Positions 52,681-61,926 of a stretch of 64,000 bases of DNA are shown here, piece by piece (the stretch's first letter is position 1; each line of letters starts with the position of its first letter). The notes under the pieces were generated by a model. It saw nothing but the letters and a program-made list of their open reading frames with translations. It had not been told where the DNA came from and did no database searches. Source of the stretch: Polynucleobacter tropicus (GTDB lineage: Bacteria; Pseudomonadota; Gammaproteobacteria; Burkholderiales; Burkholderiaceae); assembly GCF_013307225.1 (NCBI RefSeq), contig NZ_CP028942.1:1576956-1640955 (forward strand), given 5' to 3'. The position numbers and the translations under genes were made by a program.

Positions 52681-52825
52681 ACTGCGATTGGCTTTGTATG
52701 GCGCCACGACTTTAAAATAATCTAAGCGGTAATTAATCAAATATCTTCGATTGAACACCACAAAACCCCTATGATCGCAACTTTTGAATCCAAAATTTTG
52801 CGCATATTTACAACTAGGATAATTT

Positions 52826-53752
52826 TTGCCTTCCGCCTTTATTTCACACCCAGACTGCATGCGCCATGAGATGGGTCAGTGCCATCCAGAATGCCCAGAA
52901 AGACTTGGCGCGATTAACGATCAGTTATTAATTTCTGGTTACCTAAACTTTATGAACGAATATGATGCCCCGTTGGCATCTATAGAAGAATTATCTCGCG
53001 CTCACTCCGCTTTATATGTAAAAGAGTTGATTGCTCAGTCTCCTCAAGAAGGGTATGCCTTAGTTGATCCCGATACTAAGATGAATCCTCACACTTTAAA
53101 TGCTGCTCTTCGAGCCGCAGGGTCAGCAGTCTTTGCCACTGACCTTGTGCTAAATGGTCAAGCATCAAATGCATTCTGTTGCGTTAGACCCCCAGGACAT
53201 CATGCGGAACAAAATGCTGCAATGGGATTTTGTTTCTTTAACAATGTTGCCGTTGGCATACGACATGCACTTGATGTTCGTGGAATCGAAAAAATTGCTT
53301 TAATTGATTTTGATGTTCACCACGGAAACGGCAGTGAAAATATCTTTAAAGGTGATAGCCGAGTATTAATGTGCTCTATTTTTGAAAAGGATTTATACCC
53401 ATTTACCGGGGAATATTTGCCAGACCAAAATATGATCAATATTGGCCTACCAACAAGATCCAAAGGTGATGTATTCAGAGAGGCTGTTGAGCAGCACTGG
53501 ATCCCCGCATTAGAGGCATTTCAACCGCAAATGATCTACATTTCTGCTGGGTTCGATGCCCACAGAGAGGACGATATGGGCAACTTAGGGCTCGTTGAGG
53601 CCGACTATGAGTGGGTCACCAAAAAAATTGTAGAGATTGCAAATAAATATTCTGAAGGTCGGATTGTTTCTTGTCTTGAAGGAGGATATGTTCTGAGTCC
53701 TCTAGCAAGAAGTGTTGTAGCACACATTAAAGTACTTATAGGGGCGGATTAA
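52826..53752 (+). CDS. Histone deacetylase family protein (class II-like)
   Basis: The 308-residue protein has all zinc-deacetylase elements: HEMGQCHPECPERL at the N-terminus, tandem histidines in RPPGHHAE (H125, H126), metal ligands in IDFDVHHGNG (D161, D163, H165), the aspartate in SAGFDAHREDD and the transition-state tyrosine in EGGYVLS. This resembles class II HDACs and bacterial HDAC-like amidohydrolases. It overlaps functionally with the downstream Pat-like gene, which starts one base after its stop. Protein lysine deacetylation is the likely job, though polyamine deacetylation is possible. The start is TTG behind AGGAT. Confidence 0.87.
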   Translation: MPSAFISHPDCMRHEMGQCHPECPERLGAINDQLLISGYLNFMNEYDAPLASIEELSRAHSALYVKELIAQSPQEGYALVDPDTKMNPHTLNAALRAAGSAVFATDLVLNGQASNAFCCVRPPGHHAEQNAAMGFCFFNNVAVGIRHALDVRGIEKIALIDFDVHHGNGSENIFKGDSRVLMCSIFEKDLYPFTGEYLPDQNMINIGLPTRSKGDVFREAVEQHWIPALEAFQPQMIYISAGFDAHREDDMGNLGLVEADYEWVTKKIVEIANKYSEGRIVSCLEGGYVLSPLARSVVAHIKVLIGAD

Positions 53753-53753
53753 A

Positions 53754-56441
53754 TTGGAAAAACATTATTTAGATTCATTATTTAATCCCAGTTCGATATC
53801 GATATTCTTTGATCAAAATCTTTCTGATTCCGAAGCTAGATGTCAAAATATTTTTAAAGGGCTCTTTTCCGAAAAACCCTATTCGGGAGCCATTGAGTGG
53901 GTTGATGTCAGCGCCCCCGTGGAATTAAATCAACATGAAATTAAGAAAAAAGGGTTAGCTATCATCCCCTTGCCACCCGAGAAGATGATCACTGCTTTAG
54001 ATTTGGCTGGACGTTTAAAACACCAAGCTGCTGTCTTAATTTCAACTGGCATTGATAAATCTACTAGCGATAGATTAAAAGAAATAGCAAAACATTACGG
54101 CACAAGACTATTTGGTCCCAATACCATGGGATTTCAAAGACCCCATCTAAATCTCAATGCTAGCGTTATTGGCGATCTTGCAAGCCCAGGCCCATTGGCG
54201 TTAATTGCACAATCAGGAGCACTGACATCCGGAATGTTGGATTGGGCAAAAACAAATGGTGTTGGCTTCTCTTTAGTTGCCTCTGTTGGGCAAAATGCCT
54301 CTATTGATGTTGCTGAATTATTAGATTTTTTGGGCAATGATGCAAAAACCCAAAGCATTGTGCTCTACCTTGAGGGTATTACTCACTCAAGAAAATTTAT
54401 GAGTGCTTTAAGGGCTGCAGCAAATATCAAGCCCGTGATTGTCTTGAAGTCTGGCCATAAACCCGCTGGAAACGAAGCTGCCAAAACACATTGCGGCAAT
54501 ATTGTGGGTGCCGACGCTGCGTTTGATGCCGCCATTCGCCGCGCAGGTGCTGTTCGAGTGAAATCATTCGTTGATTTATTTTCCGCAGCAAAATGCCTCG
54601 CCTCCAGTTATCGGCCTGTTGGCAACAAGCTGGCCATCATTACTAATGGCGGCGGTCCCGGTGTCCTTGCTGCCGATCGTATTAGCGAAAACAATTTAGT
54701 TTTAGCAAAATTATCCGGTGAATATATTGAAAAAATTAGCGGTGCATTATCTCCCTTGGCATCGCTAGATAACCTCATTGACCTATCAGAGGAGGCTACA
54801 GCAGAACAATATTGCACCGCCATAGAAGCCGCAAGCTCTGATAGTGGAATAGATGGAATTCTAACTATCTACTCGCCAAAACCGTCAATTGATGGCCAGG
54901 CCATCGCAAATGCAATAGCAAATTTAAAAAAGAAAATTCATAAACCACTTTTAAGCTGTTGGATTGGTGACTCCTCAGTAGTGGAAAGCAGAAGACATTT
55001 ATCAAATGCAAATATTCCTACGTTTAGAACGCCAGAAGCGGCTGTAGGCGCTTTTGAAAATATTGCTAACTTTTATACAAACCAAAAATTACTTCAACAA
55101 ACACCGCCGCCACTATCCAAAGCATCTGCACCAGATTTAGATGGGGCGAGATTAATCATTGAGAATGTACTTGCTAGCAGAAGAACTGTTCTTACGGAGA
55201 TGGAATCTAAGGCCCTACTTTCTGCATTTCATATTCCAATCACGCAAACCATTCTTACTAAAAATCCAAATGAGGCAATGATGGTTGCCAATCAAATTGG
55301 CTATCCTGTTGTACTAAAAATTGATTCGGCTGATATAAGTCATAAGTCAGATGTAAATGGGGTGGCACTTAATGTGATGAATGCTATGGGCGTGAGAGAT
55401 GTATACAACCATATGACTCAAGCAGTATCACATCAAGCACCAAATGCAAAATTGAATGGCGTTACCATCCAAAAAATGCTTCATAGCCAAAATGGTAGAG
55501 AAATTTACATCGGTCTTGTAAATGAAGAACCGTTTGGACCCGTGATTGCGTTTGGTGCCGGCGGCACGATGATCGAGTTACTAAACGATCAATCCATGGA
55601 ACTGCCCCCATTAAATCAATACCTAGCCTCACAACTGATTAATCGATCACGAATCGCCCAGACTTTAGGAGAATGGAGGGGTTCACCCGCCGTTAATGTT
55701 GAGGCGATTGAACAAATTCTATTGCGAGTGTCTGAAATGGCTTGCGAACTTCCACAACTTGTTGAAATGGATATCAATCCAATCATTGTGGATCAGAATG
55801 GAGCAATCGCTGTAGACGCAAGAATTGTTGTGAGTAACTCGCACTCACACAATCAAAGTCAATTGGGCTTATATGGGCACTTAGCCATTCTTCCATACCC
55901 TCACCAGTATGAGCAAACTTATCCACTTAAAGATGGCGGTCAATATCAGATTAGACCGATACATCCTGATGATGCAGAAATGCTAAAAGCATTTTATAAA
56001 ACCCTCTCCGACGAGACTCGATATTTCCGCTTTATTTCTAATGCACCTGAGCTACCTCCATCAATGGCATCAAAATTTACCTTGATTGATTACGATCGGG
56101 AAATGGCCTTGGTTGCATTTACAAAGGAATCAACTCTTTCCGCGGATGGAATTTGGATAGACACGGAAAAAATTATTGGCGTCTCTCGTTACAGCACAAA
56201 TCCTGACAAAGCTAGTTGCGAGTTTTCATTAGTAGTAGCCGATGACTTTGGCGGTCAAGGGATTGGCTCGCGGCTGATGATTAATATTATGGAAGTAGCT
56301 CGCGACAAAGGATTATCGGAGATTGATGGTCTTGTACTATCGAAAAATCCAAGCATGTTAAAGCTAATGCGCAGCCTTGGTTTTACAGTTGAAAATATGG
56401 TGGATGACCCAGATTTTAAAGTGGTCAGAAAAAAGCTTTAG
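53754..56441 (+). CDS. Pat-like protein acetyltransferase (ADP-forming acyl-CoA synthetase fused to GNAT)
   Basis: The 895-residue protein has the architecture of Salmonella Pat. Residues 1-450 are the NDP-forming acyl-CoA synthetase alpha-like part (SISIFFDQNLSD, GPNTMGFQRP, IAQSGALTSGM, ITNGGGPGVLAADRI). Residues 470-690 are the ATP-grasp beta-like part (LLSAFHIPITQT, YPVVLKIDSADISHKSDVNGVAL, FGAGGTMIELLND, EMDINPI). The GNAT domain runs from about 730 (RPIHPDDAEMLKAFY, GGQGIGSRLM). H246 in KTHCG sits where the synthetases carry their phospho-histidine. It acetylates lysines, classically of acetyl-CoA synthetase. The start is TTG, one base after the deacetylase stop. Confidence 0.88.
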   Translation: MEKHYLDSLFNPSSISIFFDQNLSDSEARCQNIFKGLFSEKPYSGAIEWVDVSAPVELNQHEIKKKGLAIIPLPPEKMITALDLAGRLKHQAAVLISTGIDKSTSDRLKEIAKHYGTRLFGPNTMGFQRPHLNLNASVIGDLASPGPLALIAQSGALTSGMLDWAKTNGVGFSLVASVGQNASIDVAELLDFLGNDAKTQSIVLYLEGITHSRKFMSALRAAANIKPVIVLKSGHKPAGNEAAKTHCGNIVGADAAFDAAIRRAGAVRVKSFVDLFSAAKCLASSYRPVGNKLAIITNGGGPGVLAADRISENNLVLAKLSGEYIEKISGALSPLASLDNLIDLSEEATAEQYCTAIEAASSDSGIDGILTIYSPKPSIDGQAIANAIANLKKKIHKPLLSCWIGDSSVVESRRHLSNANIPTFRTPEAAVGAFENIANFYTNQKLLQQTPPPLSKASAPDLDGARLIIENVLASRRTVLTEMESKALLSAFHIPITQTILTKNPNEAMMVANQIGYPVVLKIDSADISHKSDVNGVALNVMNAMGVRDVYNHMTQAVSHQAPNAKLNGVTIQKMLHSQNGREIYIGLVNEEPFGPVIAFGAGGTMIELLNDQSMELPPLNQYLASQLINRSRIAQTLGEWRGSPAVNVEAIEQILLRVSEMACELPQLVEMDINPIIVDQNGAIAVDARIVVSNSHSHNQSQLGLYGHLAILPYPHQYEQTYPLKDGGQYQIRPIHPDDAEMLKAFYKTLSDETRYFRFISNAPELPPSMASKFTLIDYDREMALVAFTKESTLSADGIWIDTEKIIGVSRYSTNPDKASCEFSLVVADDFGGQGIGSRLMINIMEVARDKGLSEIDGLVLSKNPSMLKLMRSLGFTVENMVDDPDFKVVRKKL

Positions 56442-56531
56442 TTCACTTTTACTGCAGATCATCCCACTACAGCCAGAGACCAACACAATAAGTTATTAAG
56501 TTATTGGCTCGATAGTCATTGCGCGAGCGTA

Positions 56532-56553
56532 AAAAAGCCACCAATAGGTGGCT
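56532..56553. terminator. Bidirectional terminator after the Pat-like gene
   Basis: Stem AAAGCCACC / GGTGGCTTT (56532-56540 and 56545-56553), loop AATA, with T-rich flanks on both strands. It lies between the convergent pat-like and DUF3106-like genes. Confidence 0.85.
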
Positions 56554-56602
56554 TTGTTCTTGCTGAATAAGCTGGAGTGATATTACTCACAGCCAGCCAA
56601 TA

Positions 56603-57034
56603 TTAGCTAGATTGCTTATGCCAATTCTGCTTTTGCTCAGGGCTCATATTTTCCCATTTAGATCTACGCGCCCTTATCTCAGCTTGCTCGTCCGGGGTTA
56701 AGCCATCAAAAAATGCTTTCCGCTCAGCCTTCATTTTTTCTCTTTGTTCGGGAGTCATGGACTGCCACTGCGCTTTCATTTTTTCATGAACAAGTTTTCG
56801 ATCTTCCGAGCTTAAAGCTTTCATTTGATCATGCATCTTATGCCAATAGGCTTTTCGCTCTTCTGGCGTTACCTTTAGCAATTGCTCATCAATTTGCTTT
56901 CTTTGCTCTAAGCGCTGTTCAAATGTGAGGTTGAGGTTATTAAGAGGATTTGGTGGCTCTGGAATAACCGCACTAGCCGTTACATATATGCCCAACCCCA
57001 AAAAAAGCCCTGTAAGCAACTTCTTGATAGTCAT
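56603..57034 (-). CDS. Exported helical protein, DUF3106/Spy-like
   Basis: A signal peptide (MTIKKLLTGLFLGLGIYVTASA) is followed by charged helical repeats: TPEERKAYWHKMHDQM, SSEDRKLVHEKMKAQW, TPEQREKMKAERKAFF, TPDEQAEIRARRSKW and SPEQKQNWHKQ. The repeating (S/T)PEqr pattern every 20-24 residues resembles DUF3106 and the LTxxQ motifs of periplasmic Spy/CpxP chaperones. A periplasmic chaperone or metal-stress role is possible but unproven. The gene is alone, between terminator and mgtC-like gene. Confidence 0.7.
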   Translation of the reverse strand: MTIKKLLTGLFLGLGIYVTASAVIPEPPNPLNNLNLTFEQRLEQRKQIDEQLLKVTPEERKAYWHKMHDQMKALSSEDRKLVHEKMKAQWQSMTPEQREKMKAERKAFFDGLTPDEQAEIRARRSKWENMSPEQKQNWHKQSS

Positions 57035-57105
57035 ACCCTCTCCTTTAGCATTTAATGCTTCATTTTATGATCAATTTCGAAAAATATAGAACCTAAGGCA
57101 AGGAA

Positions 57106-57807
57106 CTATTCGCCCGTTAATGAAATTTCAAAATGTCTGACATTTTTTTGCTCACTCAAATGCTCGGCTAATCTAGTTAAATTACCTAAGTCACTAGTTC
57201 GAATGGTCATTCGATACTCAAATGTAGTCCCGCCCTCAGGAACTCGATAGCTGACGCTTTCCAACCGAAATCCATGCTCATTTAAAAACTGCCTAACATT
57301 ACTCTGACTAGGGGTGTCATTCCTATCATATGCAATCGCATTGTTCGCATAGTAATGCGATGGTATTTTTGCTTCAATCCATCGAAACAAAGATAAGGTA
57401 ATTAATACCAACAGGGTGGCGAGTGCTGCGGGAAAATAAAAACCGATTCCCACCAAGATTCCAATTGCTGCAGTAATCCAAATGGAGGCCGCAGTAGTAA
57501 GGCCGCGAACATTTAGACCCTCCTTAAATATCACTCCCGCACCTAAAAAACCAATACCAGTCATTATTCCTTGGGCCATCCGCGTTGGATCCGTTCTAAA
57601 TAACTCCAGATCAACTTCGGGAATCCATACCGACTGAAATGCTGTGACAGTCATCAGAAGCGCCGAAGCTAAACAAACCAAAGCGTGCGTTCTAAAACCT
57701 GCTGGGCGACCATGAAAGCTCCTCTCCAATCCAATCAAACCACCGGCAAGCATGGCGGCTAATAAGTGAGCGGCAATAACTGGAGAGGCTGAAGAAAGAA
57801 TGCTCAT
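57106..57807 (-). CDS. MgtC/SapB family membrane protein
   Basis: Five hydrophobic segments in the first 150 residues contain the MgtC signature: LLAAMLAGGLIGLERSFHGRPAGFRTHALVCLASALLM, and IGFLGAGVIFKEGLNVRGLTTAASIWITAAIG. The C-terminal 80 residues form an ACT-like soluble domain (FEYRMTIRTSDLGNLTRLAEHL). MgtC proteins support growth in low Mg2+ and inhibit the F-type ATPase in Salmonella; many non-pathogens carry one. I saw no Mg2+ riboswitch in 57808-58014. Confidence 0.9.
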   Translation of the reverse strand: MSILSSASPVIAAHLLAAMLAGGLIGLERSFHGRPAGFRTHALVCLASALLMTVTAFQSVWIPEVDLELFRTDPTRMAQGIMTGIGFLGAGVIFKEGLNVRGLTTAASIWITAAIGILVGIGFYFPAALATLLVLITLSLFRWIEAKIPSHYYANNAIAYDRNDTPSQSNVRQFLNEHGFRLESVSYRVPEGGTTFEYRMTIRTSDLGNLTRLAEHLSEQKNVRHFEISLTGE

Positions 57808-57981
57808 TTTTATAATCCATGAATATCTATAATTTATGCATCATACGCTCACCATTGCTAATGAGGACTTGTTAAGCAACGCCTAATTGAATGAGGCCTA
57901 AGAGTTCAAATCCAGTCTGCAGACAACAATCTTAATCGTGCCTGAATATGGGGAGAGCCATGCCCGTTACTAAAAATTAAG

Positions 57982-57995
57982 CCGCCCATAGGCGG
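57982..57995 (-). terminator. Weak terminator after the Sel1 gene
   Basis: CCGCC / GGCGG (57982-57986 and 57991-57995) with loop CATA, followed on the minus strand by TTAATTTTTAG. A short stem; probable terminator of the 58015-58686 gene. Confidence 0.6.
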
Positions 57996-58014
57996 TCTAT
58001 TATCAGAGAATGTA

Positions 58015-58686
58015 TTAAATACACTTATATAGGCGTCGCATACTCTCTATTTTCCAGTACTGACGCTCGGCAGCCTCAAACTGCTCGGTGAAGTCACCTT
58101 TATGCGTCACTTGGAATATGTGCAAGACTCTATGCGCTTGATCATGCTTAGCTAATGCTGCTAAGGTCAAAAAGTAAAACGCCTTCTTTAAATCCTGGGC
58201 AATAAACTCGCCCTTTCCGTATAGCGACCCCAAGGTATAAGCACACTGGCGGCTACCTTCATTGGCGCCAACAGCAAGAAGCTCTGCGCCTCGCTCAACA
58301 TTGCGAGGAACGCCCTGCTCCATACCCGTACCAAGAACATAAATACTACCTAGGTTGCAATAGGCATCCATCACCTCATGCTTGATGGCCTTTTCGTAAT
58401 ACTGCACAGCAATCTTATAGTCTTGCTTAATTAGCCCCATGCCTTTTTCATGCATGAGTCCTACATTGAAAAGAGCATAGCCATTGCCAAGGGAGCTGCT
58501 GGCATTTTGAAATTCATAAAACTTCTCCAACTGCTCTGCGGTGAGCTTGCCATCCCAGCACATCTTGGTTAACGCATAAAGAGCATCGTCATTCAAATCA
58601 TTTTGAGCCAAATCCATAAAAATCTCATAAGCCGCCTCATTACGACCGCGCTCTAGATTGCTTTGCCCCAATTCTATTGATGCCAA
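58015..58686 (-). CDS. Sel1-like repeat protein
   Basis: The 223-residue cytoplasmic protein is helical. Sel1/TPR-type repeats are visible: ALFNVGLMHEKGMGLIKQDYKIAVQYYEKAIKH, DAYCNLGSIYVLGTGM...NVERGAELLAVGANEG and CAYTLGSLYGKGEFIAQDLKKAFYFLTLAAL, with the GxGxxxDxxxAxxYxxxA pattern. Such proteins are scaffolds for protein-protein contacts. It has no signal peptide. The start is TTG, supported by AAGGAG six bases upstream. The partner is unknown. Confidence 0.82.
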   Translation of the reverse strand: MASIELGQSNLERGRNEAAYEIFMDLAQNDLNDDALYALTKMCWDGKLTAEQLEKFYEFQNASSSLGNGYALFNVGLMHEKGMGLIKQDYKIAVQYYEKAIKHEVMDAYCNLGSIYVLGTGMEQGVPRNVERGAELLAVGANEGSRQCAYTLGSLYGKGEFIAQDLKKAFYFLTLAALAKHDQAHRVLHIFQVTHKGDFTEQFEAAERQYWKIESMRRLYKCI

Positions 58687-58735
58687 CTTGAACTCCTTAA
58701 TATTTTGAAAAAATGATTATATTTAATTCGTAAGA

Positions 58736-59557
58736 CTAATGCTTTTGCGGATTGTCAAAGTATTGATCAATAGCTGAAGTTACCTCTTTATCAGCCCCGA
58801 AGTACATGTGATAACCACTAGTGCAGGGATCGTTCATTTCATATTCCCCCGTCTCAATATTTACGTACTTGATATTCGCTTTATCAAATTGAACAAGTCG
58901 CTCATAAGCAGCATAAGAATTTTTTGGTTGCGTATTAACACACCCATCCTCCTCATGATGAAGAAAAAGCATGGGCATCGATAGCGGCGGAGAAAATGAT
59001 ATTTCATTTCTAGCGGCACTAATAATTAGGCCATCCACCATACCAACTTGACTGAATTCTTGCAGGTACTGAATATATGCATTTAAGCTCAAGGCACCAT
59101 TGCTATGCCCCATCAACCAAACTGGCAAACCAGTTCTATTTTTGTAATACTGAACTACGGATTGAATACGGGATAAATGATCTGCGCTACCCCTCTGGGT
59201 CATCCAATACAGTTCATTAGGGCTATCCATAAAAACCACATCAAACTTACCTGACGAGAGCTTTGGATTTGTTAACCCAATGAGCATCCTTGAAAATGAA
59301 TCGATCATTGCACCAGTATTTGCCTTCAATCCAATCCTGCCCCACCCGCCTGAAAGATAAATAATGACCTGTTTTGCTTTGACACCCGGGTAGTACATGG
59401 TCATGATGGGTTGACTTGAATAAAAAGCTCCTGTGTGCAAGGGAGGAACAGCTATAACGCTTGATGCGTACCCATCGAACGATAAATTCAATAACAGACC
59501 AAAAGCAAACAGCTTTAAAACAAAATATCTCGAACTAAATCGAACAAAGGAAAGCAT
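58736..59557 (-). CDS. Exported alpha/beta hydrolase
   Basis: A hydrophobic N-terminus (RYFVLKLFAFGLLLNLSFDGYAS) predicts export. The fold is alpha/beta hydrolase: VIIYLSGGWGRIG as oxyanion region, VVFMDSPNE, the nucleophile elbow GHSNGALS (serine) and a late histidine in CTSGYHMYFG. FLHHEEDGCVN holds the probable acid residue. I start at the ATG at 59557, which shares bases with the stop of the adenosine-deaminase-like gene (TAATG); a frame five codons longer is possible. The coupling suggests that both enzymes act on the same exported substrate pool. Confidence 0.78.
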   Translation of the reverse strand: MLSFVRFSSRYFVLKLFAFGLLLNLSFDGYASSVIAVPPLHTGAFYSSQPIMTMYYPGVKAKQVIIYLSGGWGRIGLKANTGAMIDSFSRMLIGLTNPKLSSGKFDVVFMDSPNELYWMTQRGSADHLSRIQSVVQYYKNRTGLPVWLMGHSNGALSLNAYIQYLQEFSQVGMVDGLIISAARNEISFSPPLSMPMLFLHHEEDGCVNTQPKNSYAAYERLVQFDKANIKYVNIETGEYEMNDPCTSGYHMYFGADKEVTSAIDQYFDNPQKH

Positions 59558-61083
59558 TAACGTCCACGCCACTGCGGCAAAGACTCAAATGTTGCAAATT
59601 TCTTTTCTAGAATCCATTGCAAACTAGCTTTTTCACTATTACTCAAAAATTTTTCACATTCTGTACTGACAGTATTTTTTAAAACGTTCTCGCCCTGACA
59701 TGCCGACACCCTTTTAGCATTCATGGGTCTCTCCCATAAACTTGCGCCAGGCAAAAAACTCCAGGTCAAGCTATTTCTAGAAATTTGTTTAAGCTGCGAA
59801 TAGGTAAGCCCCTGCTCAAACGCTGCCCTTAAGTACTCATTAGTTAAATCTATGCGTGAAATACCTTGATCATCAGAGCCCAAAACAACCGGCACACCAG
59901 CTTTGATGTAATCCTTTAGGGGGCTACTTGACCCCTTAACATTCAAAATCACATCGTTACTAGTCAAACAAATTTCTACAGCAATATTGTGATCTTTCAT
60001 ATATTGCATAGTTTCAAGTGCACCATCCTCATAGCCAATATCAACGCCATGACCAATTCGATTTGCTTTAGCAAGCTTCACTGCATCCTTAATATGATGA
60101 TGCAATTGCTCCGGCGGGACTGAGCCAAAAGCCAACTCACCAGCATGTAGCGTAACTTTTGTATTCGGTGAATTTCTATTTAAAAATGCAATCATTTGCA
60201 TTTGCAAATCATAATCACGAAGCGCAACTTGGCCATCCTCAGGAGACACCAAACCCACTCCCACGATACGAGGATCCGCCTTTGATAGTTCAAAGGCGTA
60301 TACCAATTGCGCATAAACCTGATTTGACTGTGCATTGCGACTTGTTTGCAGAATGTAACGCATCTTTACATCGCAGCCTGCCTGAGCGTCGCTTTCACCA
60401 CAACGCATTATTTTCTGATAGGCCTGCTCAACTGCGTCTAAATCTCGCACCCCTTTTTCGACTAACTTGATTAAACCAGCCTCAAGCATTTGATTGCGCA
60501 GATCCCCAAACTGCGACTGAGAGTCAATGCGATATTTACTACCCAACTCCTGAACCGCTTTACTTTGAACGGACACAGATAGCTCCAGTAGCTGAATATT
60601 TTCTCTTGCAGCACGATTGGCAACCTCAGCAAGCAATACGGCTTGCGACTCACCAGCGCCAGCTACACCCCCAAATAATGCAAAGCTGTTAAAAAATTGA
60701 TCGTGCCCAGAGCGGTTACTTGCAGACAAATTCCTAACCGATAAACCATCTATCGCTTTTTCTCGAAAGTCTTTAGAAATATCTTTTACTAAAAGATCAT
60801 CGGTGCCGCTTTTGCATGGGCTTGGGTACAGACGATATGTTGAACCATCAATACAGTAGTTCAAATTTTTTGCAATATCTAAATATGTCTCGGCATACAC
60901 AGCGCCCGATAAATGACTGTGCAGATCCGCCCCTTTTGGCATCAACTGCAGAAATTGCCTGAGCATTACGGGTCTATCTTTAAACTTTTCAAACCAAATT
61001 CCAACTGGAGTTGCTTGTTGCGCAAAAACATTTCCAACTAGCAGCATTAAAAATAGCTGACTAATGTATAGAATTTTTTTCAT
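59557..61083 (-). CDS. Exported adenosine-deaminase-family protein (ADGF-like)
   Basis: A signal peptide (MKKILYISQLFLMLLVGNVFAQ) precedes an amidohydrolase barrel with the adenosine deaminase landmarks: zinc ligands KGADLHSHLSG (H55, H57), LHAGE (His and catalytic Glu), RIGHGVD, EICLTSND and LGSDDQG. The length (508) and long insertions resemble secreted ADGF/CECR1-type deaminases rather than cytosolic Add. It would deaminate adenosine or a derivative in the periplasm to inosine, liberating ammonia. An alpha/beta hydrolase gene is translationally coupled behind it. Confidence 0.85.
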   Translation of the reverse strand: MKKILYISQLFLMLLVGNVFAQQATPVGIWFEKFKDRPVMLRQFLQLMPKGADLHSHLSGAVYAETYLDIAKNLNYCIDGSTYRLYPSPCKSGTDDLLVKDISKDFREKAIDGLSVRNLSASNRSGHDQFFNSFALFGGVAGAGESQAVLLAEVANRAARENIQLLELSVSVQSKAVQELGSKYRIDSQSQFGDLRNQMLEAGLIKLVEKGVRDLDAVEQAYQKIMRCGESDAQAGCDVKMRYILQTSRNAQSNQVYAQLVYAFELSKADPRIVGVGLVSPEDGQVALRDYDLQMQMIAFLNRNSPNTKVTLHAGELAFGSVPPEQLHHHIKDAVKLAKANRIGHGVDIGYEDGALETMQYMKDHNIAVEICLTSNDVILNVKGSSSPLKDYIKAGVPVVLGSDDQGISRIDLTNEYLRAAFEQGLTYSQLKQISRNSLTWSFLPGASLWERPMNAKRVSACQGENVLKNTVSTECEKFLSNSEKASLQWILEKKFATFESLPQWRGR

Positions 61084-61100
61084 ACTATTAAATACTTAAA

Positions 61101-61916
61101 TTAAACAGGTTGATAGTAAAACGTTCCGCCTAGGGCTGATCTCTCTAAAGCAGTTGTTTTGGGCAAAATTTCAGAAGCTCCAACCAATAATGCTCCATGA
61201 TTGGCATCAATGTAATTAGCGACCTTATCTAGAACGGCTACTTGGGTTTTTTGATTAAAGTAAATCAATACATTTCTTAACATCACCAAATCATACTTTT
61301 CTGGCATAGACCACTCAGAAATCAAATTCAAAGAGGAAAATGTCGTCATTGCCCTAATAGATTGATTAATTAAGTAACTTCCGTTGTCATCTACAGTGAA
61401 ATATTTATCTTTAAAAAACTGATCAATTCCACGACTCACCTCATGCGCAGTATAGATCCCAGATTTGGCTTTATCGAGCATTGCCTTTGATACATCTGTT
61501 CCATGGATGGCGATATTCCAATCTTTCAATTGTGGAAAGTATTCCTTAATCAAGATGGCAATACTATATGCTTCTTGCCCTGACGAAACCGCGGCATTCC
61601 AAATGCGGATCGTCTTAGATGTTTCATTATTTTTAATGATTTCCGGAATCAATATTTCCTTTATGCCATCAAACACATGCTTGTCGCGGAAAAAAGAAGT
61701 TTCATTGGTGGTTAACAATTCAAATACTTTCCAATGAAGAACGCCAACATTGTTTTGCGTTAGATACTTTATCAGGGAGAGCACGCTATCGAACTCACTA
61801 TTCTCAATTAATGGCAATAAGCGAGATTCAATTAAGTACTGCTTGCTCTCATCCAATGTGATGCCAAGATGCTCTTCTAGCAATTGGTAAAACTTGGGTA
61901 AATATACTTTTAACAC
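61101..61916 (-). CDS. cheR: Chemotaxis protein methyltransferase CheR
   Basis: The N-terminal CheR_N helices (FYQLLEEHLGITLDESKQYLIESRLLPLI) are followed by the SAM-dependent methyltransferase: FELLTTNETSFFRDKHVFDGI, IRIWNAAVSSGQEAYSIAI (SAM motif, usually AGCSTGEEPYS), HGTDVSKAMLDKA and VMLRNVLIYF (usually CRNVLIYF). It methylates glutamates of chemoreceptors. Both motifs deviate a little from the norm. The start is GTG. It follows cheB by 10 bp. No cheA, cheW or receptor is in the window. Confidence 0.88.
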   Translation of the reverse strand: MLKVYLPKFYQLLEEHLGITLDESKQYLIESRLLPLIENSEFDSVLSLIKYLTQNNVGVLHWKVFELLTTNETSFFRDKHVFDGIKEILIPEIIKNNETSKTIRIWNAAVSSGQEAYSIAILIKEYFPQLKDWNIAIHGTDVSKAMLDKAKSGIYTAHEVSRGIDQFFKDKYFTVDDNGSYLINQSIRAMTTFSSLNLISEWSMPEKYDLVMLRNVLIYFNQKTQVAVLDKVANYIDANHGALLVGASEILPKTTALERSALGGTFYYQPV

Positions 61917-61926
61917 TTTTAATACC

